Positions 12,901 to 24,487 are shown, counted from the stretch's first letter. The stretch: DNA of 64,000 nt from Urechis unicinctus (GCA_034190875.2 CM067358.1:42641180-42705179); one strand, 5' to 3'. Program-made: numbers and translations. The notes: generated from the sequence alone by a model not told the origin.

Positions 12901-15900
12901 TGATACTATTCCACTCTTATGAAATTTTTAACAACAACCATTTGAAAGTAAGGTTTTATTCACGGTACTGCAATATCACTCAATCTTATGTGCATATTCC
13001 ATACTACTGGAGCAGATGCATATTTCTTACATATAGAGGTAGTATACATGTGCCCCGCGACGGGGTATGTTTTTTCCTCTCTGCCTCTCCACTTGTACAA
13101 CAGGTTTTGTTGGGCCTCGTACTTATACAACAGGGTATGTTTTTCAGCTGCAATCTGTATGACAGGTTTTTGGGGGCTTCGTTTTGTACGACGGGGTATG
13201 TTTTTCTCTTCCCATCTGTACAGCGGGTTTAATATATATTTTGTTTCAGTATGTCAAGATTTCCCCGGGATTTCCCTCCGATCATTGACAATGCAAATGC
13301 AATGAATGGTCCTTGTGTGATGCGCCCAGAATCACACACTAGACTGTGCAAACGCGCGAAGTTGTTACTGCATGTAATCAGAAATCAGCTGATCAGATTT
13401 TGAGAATTTTCAGACACTTTTACCCAGCCTACGAGGTACGACGGGTTGTCAGTTTGCATAATACCTTGTACCACGGGATACGCTTTTTTTTACATTTTCA
13501 CATCGTATGACAGTTTATACATTCGCATAATACCTTGTACAACAGGGTATGCGCTGGGCCGATCGGTCGGGAAAGGGCAAATTAGCGGAGTGTACAAGTA
13601 TACGGCGCTATTTTACTACCACTTCTGCATAACTTAGATATCCAGCGCACTTGTATTTGGTAGCACAACATTTCATGATGGTAATCCCGAAAAAAATTGC
13701 AAGATTGATACAGGCATAAAGATTCGCTTGCCACCTTTTCTACAGCGACTAGCATAGAAAAAAAGTGACACGCCATTTCTTCGATGTCGAGAAATCGAAA
13801 ATTGCGCAACTTTAAACAATCGCTGTAAATTAACTGTTCCAGATACGGTAGTGATATTTGATTAATCGGCAGATACAATTGTTATCTAAACAATATTTTA
13901 ATGTTGGATGCGATCTGATGATCGATTCTCAAATTACGGCGAGGTGAAGTTGGGTTACTTATGTGACAAAAACGGCCATATCAGAATTTTGACGCGTGAC
14001 GTTTGGCCGCCCTAGTCTGAGTAGACATAACCCAGTGACAGTGTTACACTCACTCAGTAGGTATGGGGACAAAAATTAATACATTATCAAACAATTAGTA
14101 TCACCATAAAGACCTTGAAAAACCCTTTAATATGACACAAAAATTATGGCTCTGTGATGACTACAGACTGAGAAATTTAATTTTGAAGTCCCAAAATCGG
14201 CCTTCGTTTTCCGCCAGGTAATTAAAGGATTAACTGTTAGAACAATGTGATCGAAATAGACTTTTTTTCCACATTTCATGGTTATGAATATTTGTATGAA
14301 AATACGCAGCTTATATAAGGTTGGGGTGAACTCATGATAAACTCGGGATGTACTCGGAGACCGAATCTGACACCAAACGTGGTTAACAGACTCTCTTTGA
14401 TGTATTCATTCTGGGTGGTGCGCTTGGCGACGAGCAGCTCGCGCGACGGTCGTCGTAACTGTCAGCAGCTCAACATCTACTCCGTGAACCCTAACTGCGG
14501 GAATCCCACGCGCCAGCGCAAGCGGCATAATGCCTTTGAAGTTTCTGGCCAGATCACCGGCCTGTAACTGATAATGTTTGTAATCTACAACCCCAAATAG
14601 ATAAATTAAGTACCATATGATATTAAGTTCTAGAATCGAATGTTTTCTTATATGACATAATGCTGATACAGCCGTGTGATGGCAAGCTATACGGTATTCC
14701 AGCGCGAATATGGGAAGATCGATCATTTTAAAGTTTAAAATTCGACAAAAGGGTTCCAATCGATTTGAAAATAAACTTGACCAAAGTGTTCCATTGTACT
14801 TGAATAACCCTCGTATATAGATGGATGAAAAGGGTCCCGATTGAAAAAAAAAAATGAAATAGACTCTGTTTGACCTCAGGCGATCAGCCGCGTTTTAGAT
14901 CTTGTGAAGCAAAGCTACACGGCCTCCCGGCACGGATATGAGAAGAGCAATCATTTGAAAGTTTAAAAATCGACAAAAGGGTTTTAATTGATCTGAAAAT
15001 AAACTTGACCTAAGTGTTCCATCATACTTGAATTACTCCGTACATAGATGGGTGTTAGGGGTTATATTAATAAATGAATCAAAGTCGACTTTGTTGGCCC
15101 CAAGGTATCGACTGCCGACCGTAATGATGGATTTTTGCCAATTTGTTGACAGGGTAACCCAAATTCAGCTTCCAAATTAACTATGTCGGACGCAACAGAT
15201 TGCCGTCAAATTTGCTACAAATTGAGAAAAGATATCCATAATGACGTGTATCTTACCTTCAGTTTCGTAGAAATTATATCAGATTGAACAATTAATGACA
15301 ATCGACCGTTTGACCTCAAGCGATCAGCCGCGTTTGTTATCTTGAGTCGGCCGTATGAAGGCAAGCTATACGGTATCCCGGCGCTGACATGACAAGATCG
15401 ATCATTTAAAGTTTAAAATTTGACAAAAGGGTTCCAATCGATTTGAAAATAAACTTGACCTAAGGGTTTCATTATACATGAAATTCCCCCGTATATAGAT
15501 GGATGTTAGGGTAGGATTGATACATGAATCAAAATCGACTTTGTTGGCCCCAAGCGATCAGCCGCGTATGCGTCACAATCGCGGCTGCCTGCGGCGAAGT
15601 TCGGCTGCCACCCGATGATGGATTTTTGCCGATTTGTTGACAGGGTTACCCGAATTCATCTTCCAATTTAACTATGTTGGACGCAACAGATCGCCGTCAA
15701 ATTTGCTACAAATTGAGAAAAGATATCTATAATTACGTATATCCTATCTTCATTTTCGTATAAATTATGTTTCAAGTGGTTTGGGTGCTTTGAAATCAGA
15801 CGAAATTCTTAACTCGGCTGTACATACGAACAAATTGACAGAATTAAAAAATTCAAAAACGACGTGTTAGATACATCATCCCCCAGTATGTGGTCAAAGG

Positions 15901-17097
15901 GATTCCTCAGAATTCCTCTTCGCCACTTAATGAGAGCGATTCTTGTGAGACGTGGAAATACCTATAGTGGAATTCCCGATCGCAGCGTCACGCCGTCAGC
16001 GACGGGAAATGTCCGCCGCTTATCGGGAGATATACACATGCCTACACTCAGTGTTACCGTTCGACTAGCCGTGCACGACGTTTATTAACGTCGTGCAAAG
16101 ATCGTAACCGAATGCGCGTGAACGATACATGAGTTCCAATTATACACGATAATTACACAAATGTATATATGAAGAATAATTTTTCACATAAATGAATGTT
16201 TATTAACAAGTTGAGTTAGTTTACGGGTGAGATTTCGTCAAAGGCGATTTAATCCGGCCACACAAATTCTGAAAAGTTCATGTTTATTTTGAACGACAAG
16301 AACGGTTTCTGCGCGCATGCGCAGACAAGGTTCTTCGCAAGCGAACTTTTTCTTTCTGAATTTTATTATTTAAGTATATGTGTCATTTTGTCAATGATTA
16401 TCTTTTGGAAATATCTACTTTGAAGGGCGATATGTATTTAACAATATCACATTGACATTTAAAAAAAGATAACACTTATTGATTCCCGCAGTCTGGAGGG
16501 GGCACTTGGCCTTGACCTGCGTAGGGGTGTGCCCGGGGATCTCAAAAACCCTGTACCCTTCATACAAGGTAAAAATGGCAAGAGCATACCCCATCTTACA
16601 AGTATGAGGTCAACAAAACCCGTCGGGAGGCCGAAAAAAAAAACCTACCTACTCCGACACATGTATACTACCTCTATATACTTAAGTGCCCCCTCCACCG
16701 GGACCTGCAGCCACATGGCGAGTGAAACTGGAACTTCGTAATGTGACGTCATATCTCCAAAACTGGGGCTGCCGCGAATGAAAGTTGTGATTCTAAAAGT
16801 TTATTCGACTATTGCTAAATAATAACGAGACAGTGGATAACCAAAATAATCCGTTTAAGCGGATATTCATCTCATTTGTCGACATAAATATTTACGTAAG
16901 TACACAACTTGGTAGTAGCCCCGGAGTCGTGATATAAAAACACTTTCCACACGACCCACACATCTTCAGTCACGACGGTATTTATATTACCGTCGTTCGC
17001 GGCTACCGTTCGACCGGAGCTAATCTGAAGTCAGCTTACCTTTGGGTCTGCGACTTTTGACGGGTTCATCGTCGATGCCAGATATAGGAGTCGACAT
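6945..17097 (-). CDS. TMEM30A: TMEM30A/CDC50-type P4-ATPase beta subunit
   Basis: CDC50 proteins pair with P4-ATPase phospholipid flippases, taking them out of the ER and supporting activity. Coding exons on the minus strand: 17040-17097, 10017-10150, 9618-9779, 8791-8998, 8301-8435, 7304-7538, 6945-7114. Phases match at every junction, and 366 aa compares with 361 in human TMEM30A. Signatures: [11 protein letters not shown] before TM1 (about residues 30-60), [54 protein letters not shown] split over the ectodomain end, and [14 protein letters not shown] in TM2. The first exon encodes a short cytosolic tail from ATG 17095-17097. Exon 6 needs one base removed from a run of four A (about 7478-7482) to stay in frame. 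I take this as an assembly indel because both sides are conserved. The TAA stop overlaps a perfect splice donor (see 5166-5319). Intron 1 is 6.9 kb and repeat-filled. Confidence 0.93.
7545..8282. repeat. 31-bp minisatellite in TMEM30A intron 5
   Basis: About 24 imperfect units containing CAACAACTGAACATCATCTT and TGTGTGGCCGTT. Variants with CATATCG and CTAAAC alternate irregularly. It fills the intron between exons 5 and 6 almost completely. Confidence 0.95.
10341..10660. repeat. 39-bp minisatellite in TMEM30A intron 1
   Basis: About eight units built on ACTTCAGATACAGGCCCAAT followed by GACACCCAGACAGGTTTAC. Because 39 is divisible by three, both strands are open across it, which makes spurious repetitive ORFs. 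Confidence 0.95.
10661..13029. other. Part of TMEM30A intron 1, nothing recognised
   Basis: Unique-looking sequence with short ORFs only and a poly-C run near 12270-12288. No exon of TMEM30A is missing between 10150 and 17040, because the reconstructed protein is full length. Confidence 0.5.
13030..13560. repeat. Degenerate repeat built on GTAYRACAGGGTATGTTTTT
   Basis: Several imperfect units of the form GTACAACAGGGTATGTTTTT or GTATGACAGGTTTTTGGGGG follow one another, with outliers near 13468 and 13532. The segment starting ATAGAGGTAGTATACATGTG matches the interior of the transposon copies at 16066 and 24488, so this is probably a diverged fragment of that family. Confidence 0.6.
14640..15775. 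repeat. About 430-bp tandem repeat, 2.5 copies, in TMEM30A intron 1
   Basis: Copies start near 14640 (partial), 14875 and 15305. Shared blocks include GATCAGCCGCGTT, AAATAAACTTGACC, TCGACTTTGTTGGCCCCAAG and, in the last two copies, TGATGGATTTTTGCC and TACAAATTGAGAAAAGATAT. Divergence between copies is moderate. No coding potential was recognised. Confidence 0.8.
16066..17005. mobile_element. Palindrome-ended TIR transposon, copy 1 (9-bp TSD, Mutator-like)
   Basis: The element is 940 bp, beginning TAGCCGTGCACGACG and ending CGTCGTTCGCGGCTA. It is flanked on both sides by the perfect 9-bp direct repeat CCGTTCGAC (16057-16065 and 17006-17014). Each end folds into a short hairpin, for example GCACGACGTTTATTAACGTC. 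The interior has no transposase frame, so it is non-autonomous. A 9-bp duplication is typical of Mutator-like elements, and that assignment is inference. It sits in TMEM30A intron 1; its right TSD ends 26 bp from the exon 1 splice site. Confidence 0.85.
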
Positions 17098-17476
17098 GTT
17101 AGATTGTCCGAGATTGAGAAACAATGGATCTGAAGAACTACGTTACTTCTAATGGACTATCGGGTCTCGATTAAGGATACAGAATTGTGATGTTTTTCAG
17201 TACACTGTTTTGATGAGGAGCCTCGTTGTGAAGGCAATATCCGTGTACGGGATCAAACCATCTCAATACAACCATAATTATCATAGCGTACCATGGGCAC
17301 CACAAGCGCATGATTTGGACCATCATGACTCCACCACAATGAACCCTGATATGTTATCGCACAGAAATTTTGGCTACACCATTATCACCCTACCATCATG
17401 ATCATATACATGGTGCAAAACCCTGGTATGCGATCTTGATGGTGGTGTCATAACGGGATAGCCAAACTGCCAACGC

Positions 17477-17971
17477 ATGGACTTGAAGCCTGAAGGTTTG
17501 GTCATAACAAATTTAAAATACCTTCCTCAAGCGCTCGCGATGGGAATTCTTGGGAAACCACTGGATTTCCAAGGTATATTTGTCAAATTTAGGTTAACTA
17601 GAATGACCAGCCACTTCTTACATCGAATTGAGACCCTGTTGAACTTAGTTTTTTTTTCCCTTCTGCTCACTTACACGAAACTGCTCAATGTGAACTTCAA
17701 GGAGCATGGCTTTGTCTCTAAACTCGACTGTCTACAGATGTTGCCTCTTCATGGACGTCAACTCGGCCTTGTAGACAAGGCATCGGTTGCGCTGTACACC
17801 CATCTTTATTTCACCTATTTATTAACAATAGATATTGCATTGCACATCAACAAGCAATGGACCACCCAACCGAGTATATCTTTGTCGGTCAATGATATGT
17901 CTGATTGGTTACTTCAGAGCTTGTTGGTTAAATTGATCTCACTACAAAACCCCTTCAGTGTTCAGCGCTAA
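17477..17971 (+). CDS. Uncharacterised ORF, 164 codons
   Basis: A single open frame with ATG and stop, divergent from TMEM30A and starting about 380 bp from its start codon. It contains a hydrophobic stretch (LLNLVFFSLLLTYTKLL). No family was recognised. It overlaps the ORF at 17958 by 14 bases in another frame. It could be a decayed intronless gene or chance. Confidence 0.2.
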   Translation: MDLKPEGLVITNLKYLPQALAMGILGKPLDFQGIFVKFRLTRMTSHFLHRIETLLNLVFFSLLLTYTKLLNVNFKEHGFVSKLDCLQMLPLHGRQLGLVDKASVALYTHLYFTYLLTIDIALHINKQWTTQPSISLSVNDMSDWLLQSLLVKLISLQNPFSVQR

Positions 17972-18257
17972 AGGCGTTAAAATGTGCATTTTTCTGTTCC
18001 TCACCATGGAAAACTTTGATAACCAGGTGTTTTTTAAGATAAAAACGATGAGGTGGACACTAGTTATTATGTTGATTATTGGAGCAAATATCGTTACAAT
18101 AGTTTTCAAAATTAAAGATTACATGGATTTGTTGGATCAGTTGAGGGAACATGTTTCAGCTGACCTCAACCCACATCACCACGCACCATGCTCTACAGCA
18201 TACAAAATTGACGATACAGTCTCTTGGAGGAAATTATTCGGTTCTGTTATATACTGA
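17958..18257 (+). CDS. Uncharacterised ORF with N-terminal membrane anchor, 99 codons
   Basis: An internal Met starts a typical type II signal-anchor layout (MRWTLVIMLIIGANIVTIVF), followed by a charged coiled-coil-like stretch (KIKDYMDLLDQLREHV). Type II Golgi enzymes often begin this way, but no catalytic domain follows before the stop. It may be the first exon of a longer gene or chance. Confidence 0.25.
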   Translation: MFSAKGVKMCIFLFLTMENFDNQVFFKIKTMRWTLVIMLIIGANIVTIVFKIKDYMDLLDQLREHVSADLNPHHHAPCSTAYKIDDTVSWRKLFGSVIY

Positions 18258-18650
18258 CGACCATCAACAGATAACATTTGCAGATATTATGGACTGATGT
18301 AAACATGAGTCTTGTATAATGATTAACATCTATTATGACTTCCTCAGCCATACCAAGCCATTTAATGACAAGAGTGATGAGGATTTGAAGACCAGTTGAT
18401 GTGTGGATGAAACAGTTTTTCGTTTCAGGCTGCCTCTGAAACCTAATGGGGTGGCAAATGCTGGATATTGTCTTAATGTCTGTTTCCCTGTAAGTAATGT
18501 AATCGTGTAATTAGAAGGATTTTATTTCTCTATGTGTATCATAAATTGCTTACAGTATATCTGAGTATTCACAATAATGCATTACTGTATTTTGCCACAT
18601 TTTTCAACAATTATAAATGCAGGAATTTTCTACCCTCCTCCTCTCCCCTC

Positions 18651-18786
<136 letters not shown>

Positions 18787-18871
18787 GCAGCTAAAACATT
18801 ACCTTCACCTATCAAAGATTCACGAAGGTAACAGGAACTCTTGCAGTGAACATCAAAGTCGATCTGGTTAA

Positions 18872-20260
18872 GTTACATACGACCCTGATAACTAGTCGAG
18901 GTTCCCTAGTATCTGGCCATTGGATATATACATGTTGAGTATATAAAAATTGCACGCCAAGGTCTAGGATGAGAACATGTGTTCATCTAATGCAGCATCC
19001 ATGGATAATGCCCCAATCAGAAGCCGCGTTTCACTGATGCTTTCAGTCGTAGGATTGAGCAGAAATATATGCAGTAATAATTATGTACGCTAACCAAAAT
19101 AAGCATCAAAATAAGTCTCTAAACGAGTCTGATCAGCTGATCGTTTCATAGTAACAAGAGGGCCATAGGAGAATGGGGAAAATTGACGAACTGTATCAGG
19201 AAAAAAAATCAAAATCGGCCCATGTTTGTCCAAGTTATTATGGATTTTGAATTTGTGGCAACCACAATTCAAGCAATTGTCATGACCACCGCACGTCTAT
19301 TGATGAATTTATAAGTGATCAAATTTATTAAGGAAATCATGCTGTCAAGGCCCTTGACAGATTGACAATAATTTGGCTGACTCACGGAAAAGCTAAATAT
19401 TACAGAGAGCAGCGGCGACCTTTGTAGAGCCCGATGTGTCGGCTGCTGTTAACAAACCAGTGAAACCCCAGCAGAAATGACACCCGCTGTACTTTGAAAA
19501 CGACGGATATTTTGATAGAACATGCCATTTATTAAAGTTTGCTACTGATTAAAGCTTTCAGAAAATGTTAACTTATTTACGATCGGACTATAATTAGTTA
19601 CTTAATTGAAAAATTGATATTTTAGCTGCCAGCAATTTTCGACCTGCTAAAATATGCATTATTAACAATTGCATATTTAGACAAAGTTTGTAATTACGTT
19701 CAACTGTAATATTATGGAAATGTTTGAAAAATCCGGGTATTAACCACGGGGATATTAAGAATTAAACGTGCGACTATTTTTAAATCTTTGATGCGTTTGT
19801 AATCGGAATCTTAGGATGCAACTTGGGCTGTCAATGACAATATGCTAAATTGATTGAACAGTGGAAGTTCAACTTAACCATGGCTGGGGAGGATGTTACG
19901 ATACATTTCTAGCTCATACGTTTAAAAAAAAAGCCTCAGCACGACAGCCCAGGTTGCATCCGACCACTTGGTGGGGAGGGGTGTAACTCTAATAGTAGCA
20001 ATCCTTATAGCCTAGACTCGCAAGCGTGTCCACCCTCCAAGTGAACCCGTCGTGTCACGTCGGAATGTTTAGCCTGGCCTATCGTGTGGACCGGTCAAGA
20101 GACACGGAAAAGCAAACCAGCTGACCGAGGACCCTTCATAAGGACCACATGGGGCAGTCAAGAAAACAAAAGGGAGATTCTTCTAGTCAGAGACGAGAAT
20201 AAGATTCCAGGGGAGCTTCATTGTTGAAACTTAAATAAAACTAATAAGCAACTCTACTCC
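18872..20260. other. Gene-free stretch
   Basis: Mostly AT-rich sequence without recognisable exons, tRNA or repeat structure on either strand. Confidence 0.4.
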
Positions 20261-21064
20261 CCCAGTGGGCACAACACGTGGAATCCACGTGGAAAATACG
20301 TGAAGAAACTGGTGTAATTCACGTAGATAATACGCGTAAAAGGCAAGTTGAATTCACGTGGATATGGACACGTGGAAAACACGTGTGCTCTTCCACCTAA
20401 ATTCAACGATACAAAATATCTGTATTCAGGTGGTTTTTACTTCCTCTTTAGTAATTTTTTTGTTTTTTAATATATTTCACAAGATCATTGAACCAAGTAC
20501 ATTTATTTCTCAGAAATATCCAACTATAAGTGCTACATGATCACAAATAACAATATTAAACATGTTTTAAACATTACCAGCAAATGTCAACATACAAAGG
20601 CAACAAATTAGTGGAAAAAGGCAGGTTTGTTCATGAAACACATTAAACCAGTCACTACATGCATGAAAATGCAAATTATAAAATGTACTTAAAAGGCCAC
20701 TGAAATGCAAAACCGAATTTTTGTTATCGCATTTTGATGATAATTTTTAAGTGACTTTCTGGGTGACGTCACCTAATTGACACAAATCAGTCAAATTCGT
20801 CTAGGATGGCTTTCATCAGTAAACCACTAAACGAAAGTGAGTGAATGAGTTTGATGACTTCATACAGGAAAGTCTGCGAGTTTGATCGGTAATATCTCGG
20901 CAACCAGTTATGACATCTCAGTCATACTGTTGTCAAAATGTCACAAAAACATCTTCATAATTAGATGACAACACAAATTTGAATTTTGCATGTAAGTGGC
21001 TCTTTAAGTAAACGATCTAGTCAAATCTATGAAAAATATAAATGTGTGAGTAAATCAACAATCA

Positions 21065-21849
21065 TTACCAATAGGCAATATTTAAACTTCTCTTGGGTGC
21101 ATTCCTCAGTCGGTTGGCTAGAAAGACATTAACAGCAGCCTCGGTGAACCCATGACTCTTCACTACACTTTCTGCACAGTATAAAGAGGACAATATAATC
21201 TAATTTCATACATCATACAACTGACTTTCATTATTTATTGTGTATCATTAAAATCAAAAACTATCCTGGACTTCCAAGTAATTAGCCAATGGTGAACCTA
21301 CCGACAATTAATTTGCAGAGTGCCATTTTCTCAAAGCTGGCTTTGTCACCTGACCCGTTCATGTTAAGCTTGCACTGCAGGGAATTAGTGATTAATCTGC
21401 AAGCAATATGTCTGAACAATATACAATTGGTGCATGAAAATTTCTTAAACATTGCCAATTCAGACAAAATGCATAAGTGAAAGTTGTTTGGATCATGGAT
21501 TTACATCATATACATATACATAGAGAATCGCACCTGCTTGTCAAATCGTTCATCATATCCCGGACACTGCACAATGATTTTCATACACTTCTGAAACTGA
21601 CACAAAAATGTGACATTTGGAAAATATTTCATTGCTGTTTATTAGATCTAATGCCCACTCCTCCTTAAAAAAACTGCAATTTTACATACCCACAAATTCT
21701 TTCTCTGGTTGTCCATAAACTGCTCATCAGTGCTGTTCATCTGCACAGCTTCAGGAAGCATTTTGCCACTATCGGCCAGCTCTCTCCTCTCCTGCCTGTT
21801 CAGTATATCCCTGATTTGCAGAGGCAGGAGAGGCAGCGCTCCTGAAAAC
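21065..21849 (-). CDS. Spliced DUF4806/BEN-like protein, C-terminal four exons
   Basis: Four minus-strand exons join with matching phases: 21688-21849 (enters phase 2, leaves phase 0), 21534-21596 (0 to 0), 21302-21374 (0 to 1), and 21065-21171 (phase 1, ending TAA). All have AG acceptors and GT donors. The joined product runs through LQIRDILNRQERRELADSGK, then FQKCMKIIVQCPGYDERFDK, then NGSGDKASFEKMALCKLIV, then ESVVKSHGFTEAAVNVFLAN and RLRNAPKR near the end. The pattern (N-x-G...F-x-K-x-x-L-C-K-L-I, then L-RNAPKR) resembles the small DNA-binding DUF4806/BEN-type domains found in many invertebrate, often transposon-linked, proteins. N-terminal exons were not located. It lies inside the TIR element 20261-23204 and is probably its cargo or accessory protein. 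Confidence 0.55.
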
Positions 21850-22059
21850 CTGTGCACAAACAAATTATGCAGTGTTCAATTACTATGCTGCTGACTACAA
21901 ACTCATAAATAATACCTTTCTCAATAGCAGCATTAAAACAGAGAAAACATTTAAAGAAAATATTCACAAATGTGCACTTATGTTAAAGGAAAACCATCAT
22001 TGCTCAACCAACGACTGTTAGAATGAGTGACAGATGAGCCATGACTGTGGGACTGAGTG

Positions 22060-22440
22060 ACAAATGAGCGATGACGACAGTGTGGAACGGATTGACAGAT
22101 GAACGATGACTGTGAGATGGACTGACTGATGAACGATGACTGAGATGGACTGACAGATGAACGATGACTGTGAGATGGACTGACTGATGAACGATGACTG
22201 TGAGATGGACTGACAGTAGCCCTACAAGACGTCTGGTATAAATTCATGTAACCGTTACACCAGAGCTAGACTGACAGATGAACGATGACTGTGAGATGGA
22301 CTGACAGTAGCCCTACAAGACGTCTGGTATAAATTCATGTAACCGTTACACCAGAGCTAGACTGACAGATGAACGATGACTGTGAGATGGACTGACAGAT
22401 GAACGATGACTGTGAGATGGAGGAACAGTCAACAGATGAA
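22060..22440. repeat. 30-bp tandem repeat with a higher-order duplication
   Basis: Units of GATGAACGATGACTGTGAGA plus TGGACTGACA repeat. Two of them are separated by a block beginning GTAGCCCTACAAGACGTCTG that occurs twice, at about 22209 and 22307. A relative of that block is also found at 24284-24350. Confidence 0.85.
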
Positions 22441-23499
22441 CCATGGCGTGTGTATAAGATGGTTGTGGTGTATTAAGGAGCAAGCCTCCAAAAAACCACG
22501 AGGCGTGCCTACAGCCTTTCCGCTGCAACTAACTAGCTGCAACGGCTGGCACTTTGCTGAGAGCGATATTACAGGTTTCATGCACCAATGAGCATAAAAT
22601 CATAAACCATGAAGACATTATACACGGCAAACAGTTTTTGTACAGCTACTTGAGTAAACTTATTTTCATTGAAAGAATAACATTTGAATATGACTCACTT
22701 ATAAACTTAGAAACTGTCAAAAATATAGCAAATGAATTCTCAACTTTCCAAAACTGCAGCAAATCGCCACGGGTTCGAACCTCGCCTACGTTTGGAGAGT
22801 ATCTCACCTGAATTTCGACTCATTATTCCAGGAGACCCCTGTCACGATAGTAACTAAGCAGATGAAAGCCAAAAACCGTCATCATCCCCAGAGCTCATAG
22901 ATCGATAGCACCAAAAGTTGTGAAACCCACTATAGCTTGGCATATCTAGCACAAGCCTAGCTGGGGCTGTCAGGTTAACACATGGCCATATTTCTGGTAT
23001 AAACTGAAAAAAAAGAATATTTAAATAATAATTTACAAATGGGTCCTAAAATACACGTCTTTTCCACGTGTTTTTGACACGTCAATTCCACGTGATTAAT
23101 ACTCGTGGAATCCATGTGGATATCACGTGAAAACACGTGGATCCACCAATTCACCAAAAATCCACATGATTTCCACGTGGATTCCACGTGTTGTGCCCAC
23201 TGGGCCTGGACTCGCGTTATTCCTCTGTCTAGTCCCCACTCAAGTAACCACAATCAGCGAGAAACGTACAGAAACGAAGGCGCATCGCAATAACAAAGCC
23301 TGTTGACTTTATAGAATAACGTACATTCACAATAAGTTGATCATTGTGTTACGCTACAAAATAATGTAAATAGGGTGAAAATCTGAAAAAACACGACCCC
23401 GATGGCAGCTGGGGTTGGCCACCATTGACCTAGGGGACCCGAGCAAACACGCAATATTGAGGCTCATACGTTAATTAAAGACATCTTGCTATTCCTGTC

Positions 23500-23700
23500 T
23501 GTCATAATACTGATCCATTTGTATACCCACTGCAAAACAATGACCCATTGCTATACCTCGCAAAAATACGGACCCATTGGTATACAAGGTCATTGCAAAA
23601 AACCGACCCATTGCTAGCCCTGGCTTTAAGAAATAACGACCCATTTGTATACCAAAATGGCAGAAAACCGACCCAAATTGGCGGCACATCCCTAGTAACC
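23500..23700. repeat. Degenerate repeat built on GACCCATTNGTATAC
   Basis: Six or so irregular units (30-45 bp), read on the minus strand as TATACAAATGGGTC followed by a T-rich stretch. Spurious repetitive ORFs result. The spacing and the core GTAtaC..GGGT..TTTTT resemble the repeat at 13030-13560. Confidence 0.6.
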
Positions 23701-23707
23701 TTCACAT

Positions 23708-23898
23708 ACCTCTCATATTTACAGGTCCCAGGCAGATACCTTTCATAACATAGGTTCACGCTAATTATCATTATTAGGAGACAGCGTCGTGCTTGATTAT
23801 CGCGTGAAGGTGCCATCCCGATAAGTATGTTATCGCATGGTCACGCGGATGATATGGGGAAAGACATATCACCCACGTGACCATGCGATAACTAACAC
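23708..23898. mobile_element. Truncated end of foldback-type element
   Basis: The sequence from CTCATATTTACAGGTCCCAG to GATAACTAACAC matches the right arm of the 26070-27693 element. It ends in the same terminal hairpin TTATCGCATGGTCACG...CGTGACCATGCGATAA but lacks the loop insert. Confidence 0.75.
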
Positions 23899-23948
23899 AA
23901 ATTATACAAATATTTAAAAATATATAAACACAACTATGCAGAAGAAAA

Positions 23949-24020
23949 GGTTCCGCCGGGTTTCGAACCCAGGACCTTCTGCGTGTTAGGCAGATGTGAT
24001 AACCACTACACCACGGAACC
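23949..24020 (-). tRNA. tRNA-Val (AAC)
   Basis: The 72 bases fold as a standard cloverleaf on the minus strand. The acceptor stem is GGTTCCG/CGGAACC, the A box contains TGGTGTAGTGGTTATCAC, the anticodon stem TCTGC/GCAGA encloses the loop CTAACAC (anticodon AAC), and the T arm contains GGTTCGAAACC. There is no intron. A T run (TTTTC) follows the 3' end directly, as expected for a polymerase III terminator. Confidence 0.93.
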
Positions 24021-24283
24021 AGCTATAAGTACAATCGAATATATAAGGACAATACCGTGGCTTAAATTGTATGGCCATTATGACTACGGGGTATTTTCTC
24101 AGTTTATTCTTAACGGGAGGAGCGACCAAATAATACAGACACAAAATTGACGAGAGACACATTGATACACGTCACCGTTAATAATTTTGTTGAACGTTTC
24201 AGTGAAGCGCATATCCGTTTAATTACTTGATGACTCAGTAACTCAGATATAAATTCTCAATGAGATAGCGCCTCTGAGTTTTG

Positions 24284-24352
24284 CCCTACAAGACGTCTGA
24301 GTAGGTATAAATTCATGTTACCGTTCGACCGGAGCTACTCTGAGTTGAAAAT
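24284..24352. repeat. Relative of the 22.2-kb block, with an unoccupied copy of the transposon target
   Basis: It starts GCCCTACAAGACGTCTG as at about 22211 and 22309, and contains TTACCGTTCGACCGGAGCTA uninterrupted. The same sequence is split by the transposon at 16066-17005. Confidence 0.65.
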
Positions 24353-24487
24353 ACATGACCGATACAAACTTTCTTAATTCCTTTAAAAAATTAAGTGGCC
24401 CTTTTTAGTAATTGGGACCAGTTTAAAATCTTTTATATTAATACGAGCCAAATCGTACCGACCAAGAGGATAACATAAGCATATGCC

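Larger units (their letters stand above)
20261..23204. mobile_element. 2.9-kb TIR element with CACGTG-rich ends, carrying a DUF4806-like gene
   Basis: The left end CCCAGTGGGCACAACACGTG (20261) is mirrored by the right end CACGTGTTGTGCCCACTGGG (ending 23204). The inverted homology continues inward for roughly 130-150 bp and is studded with CACGTG and CCACGTGG palindromes (20275-20392 and 23055-23195). No clear target-site duplication was seen. Inside lie a spliced minus-strand gene (21065-21849) and a 30-bp tandem repeat (22060-22440). The transposon superfamily is not recognised. Confidence 0.65.

Noticed and set aside
14334-14759. Opposing ORFs near 14.4-14.6 kb with relatively high GC
   Set aside because: No domain was recognised and neither strand stands out; the segment lies in an intron next to a tandem repeat.
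22755-22800. Possible second tRNA (B-box-like GGGTTCGAACCTCGCC)
   Set aside because: Only the T-arm-like part is present; no acceptor or anticodon stem could be paired.
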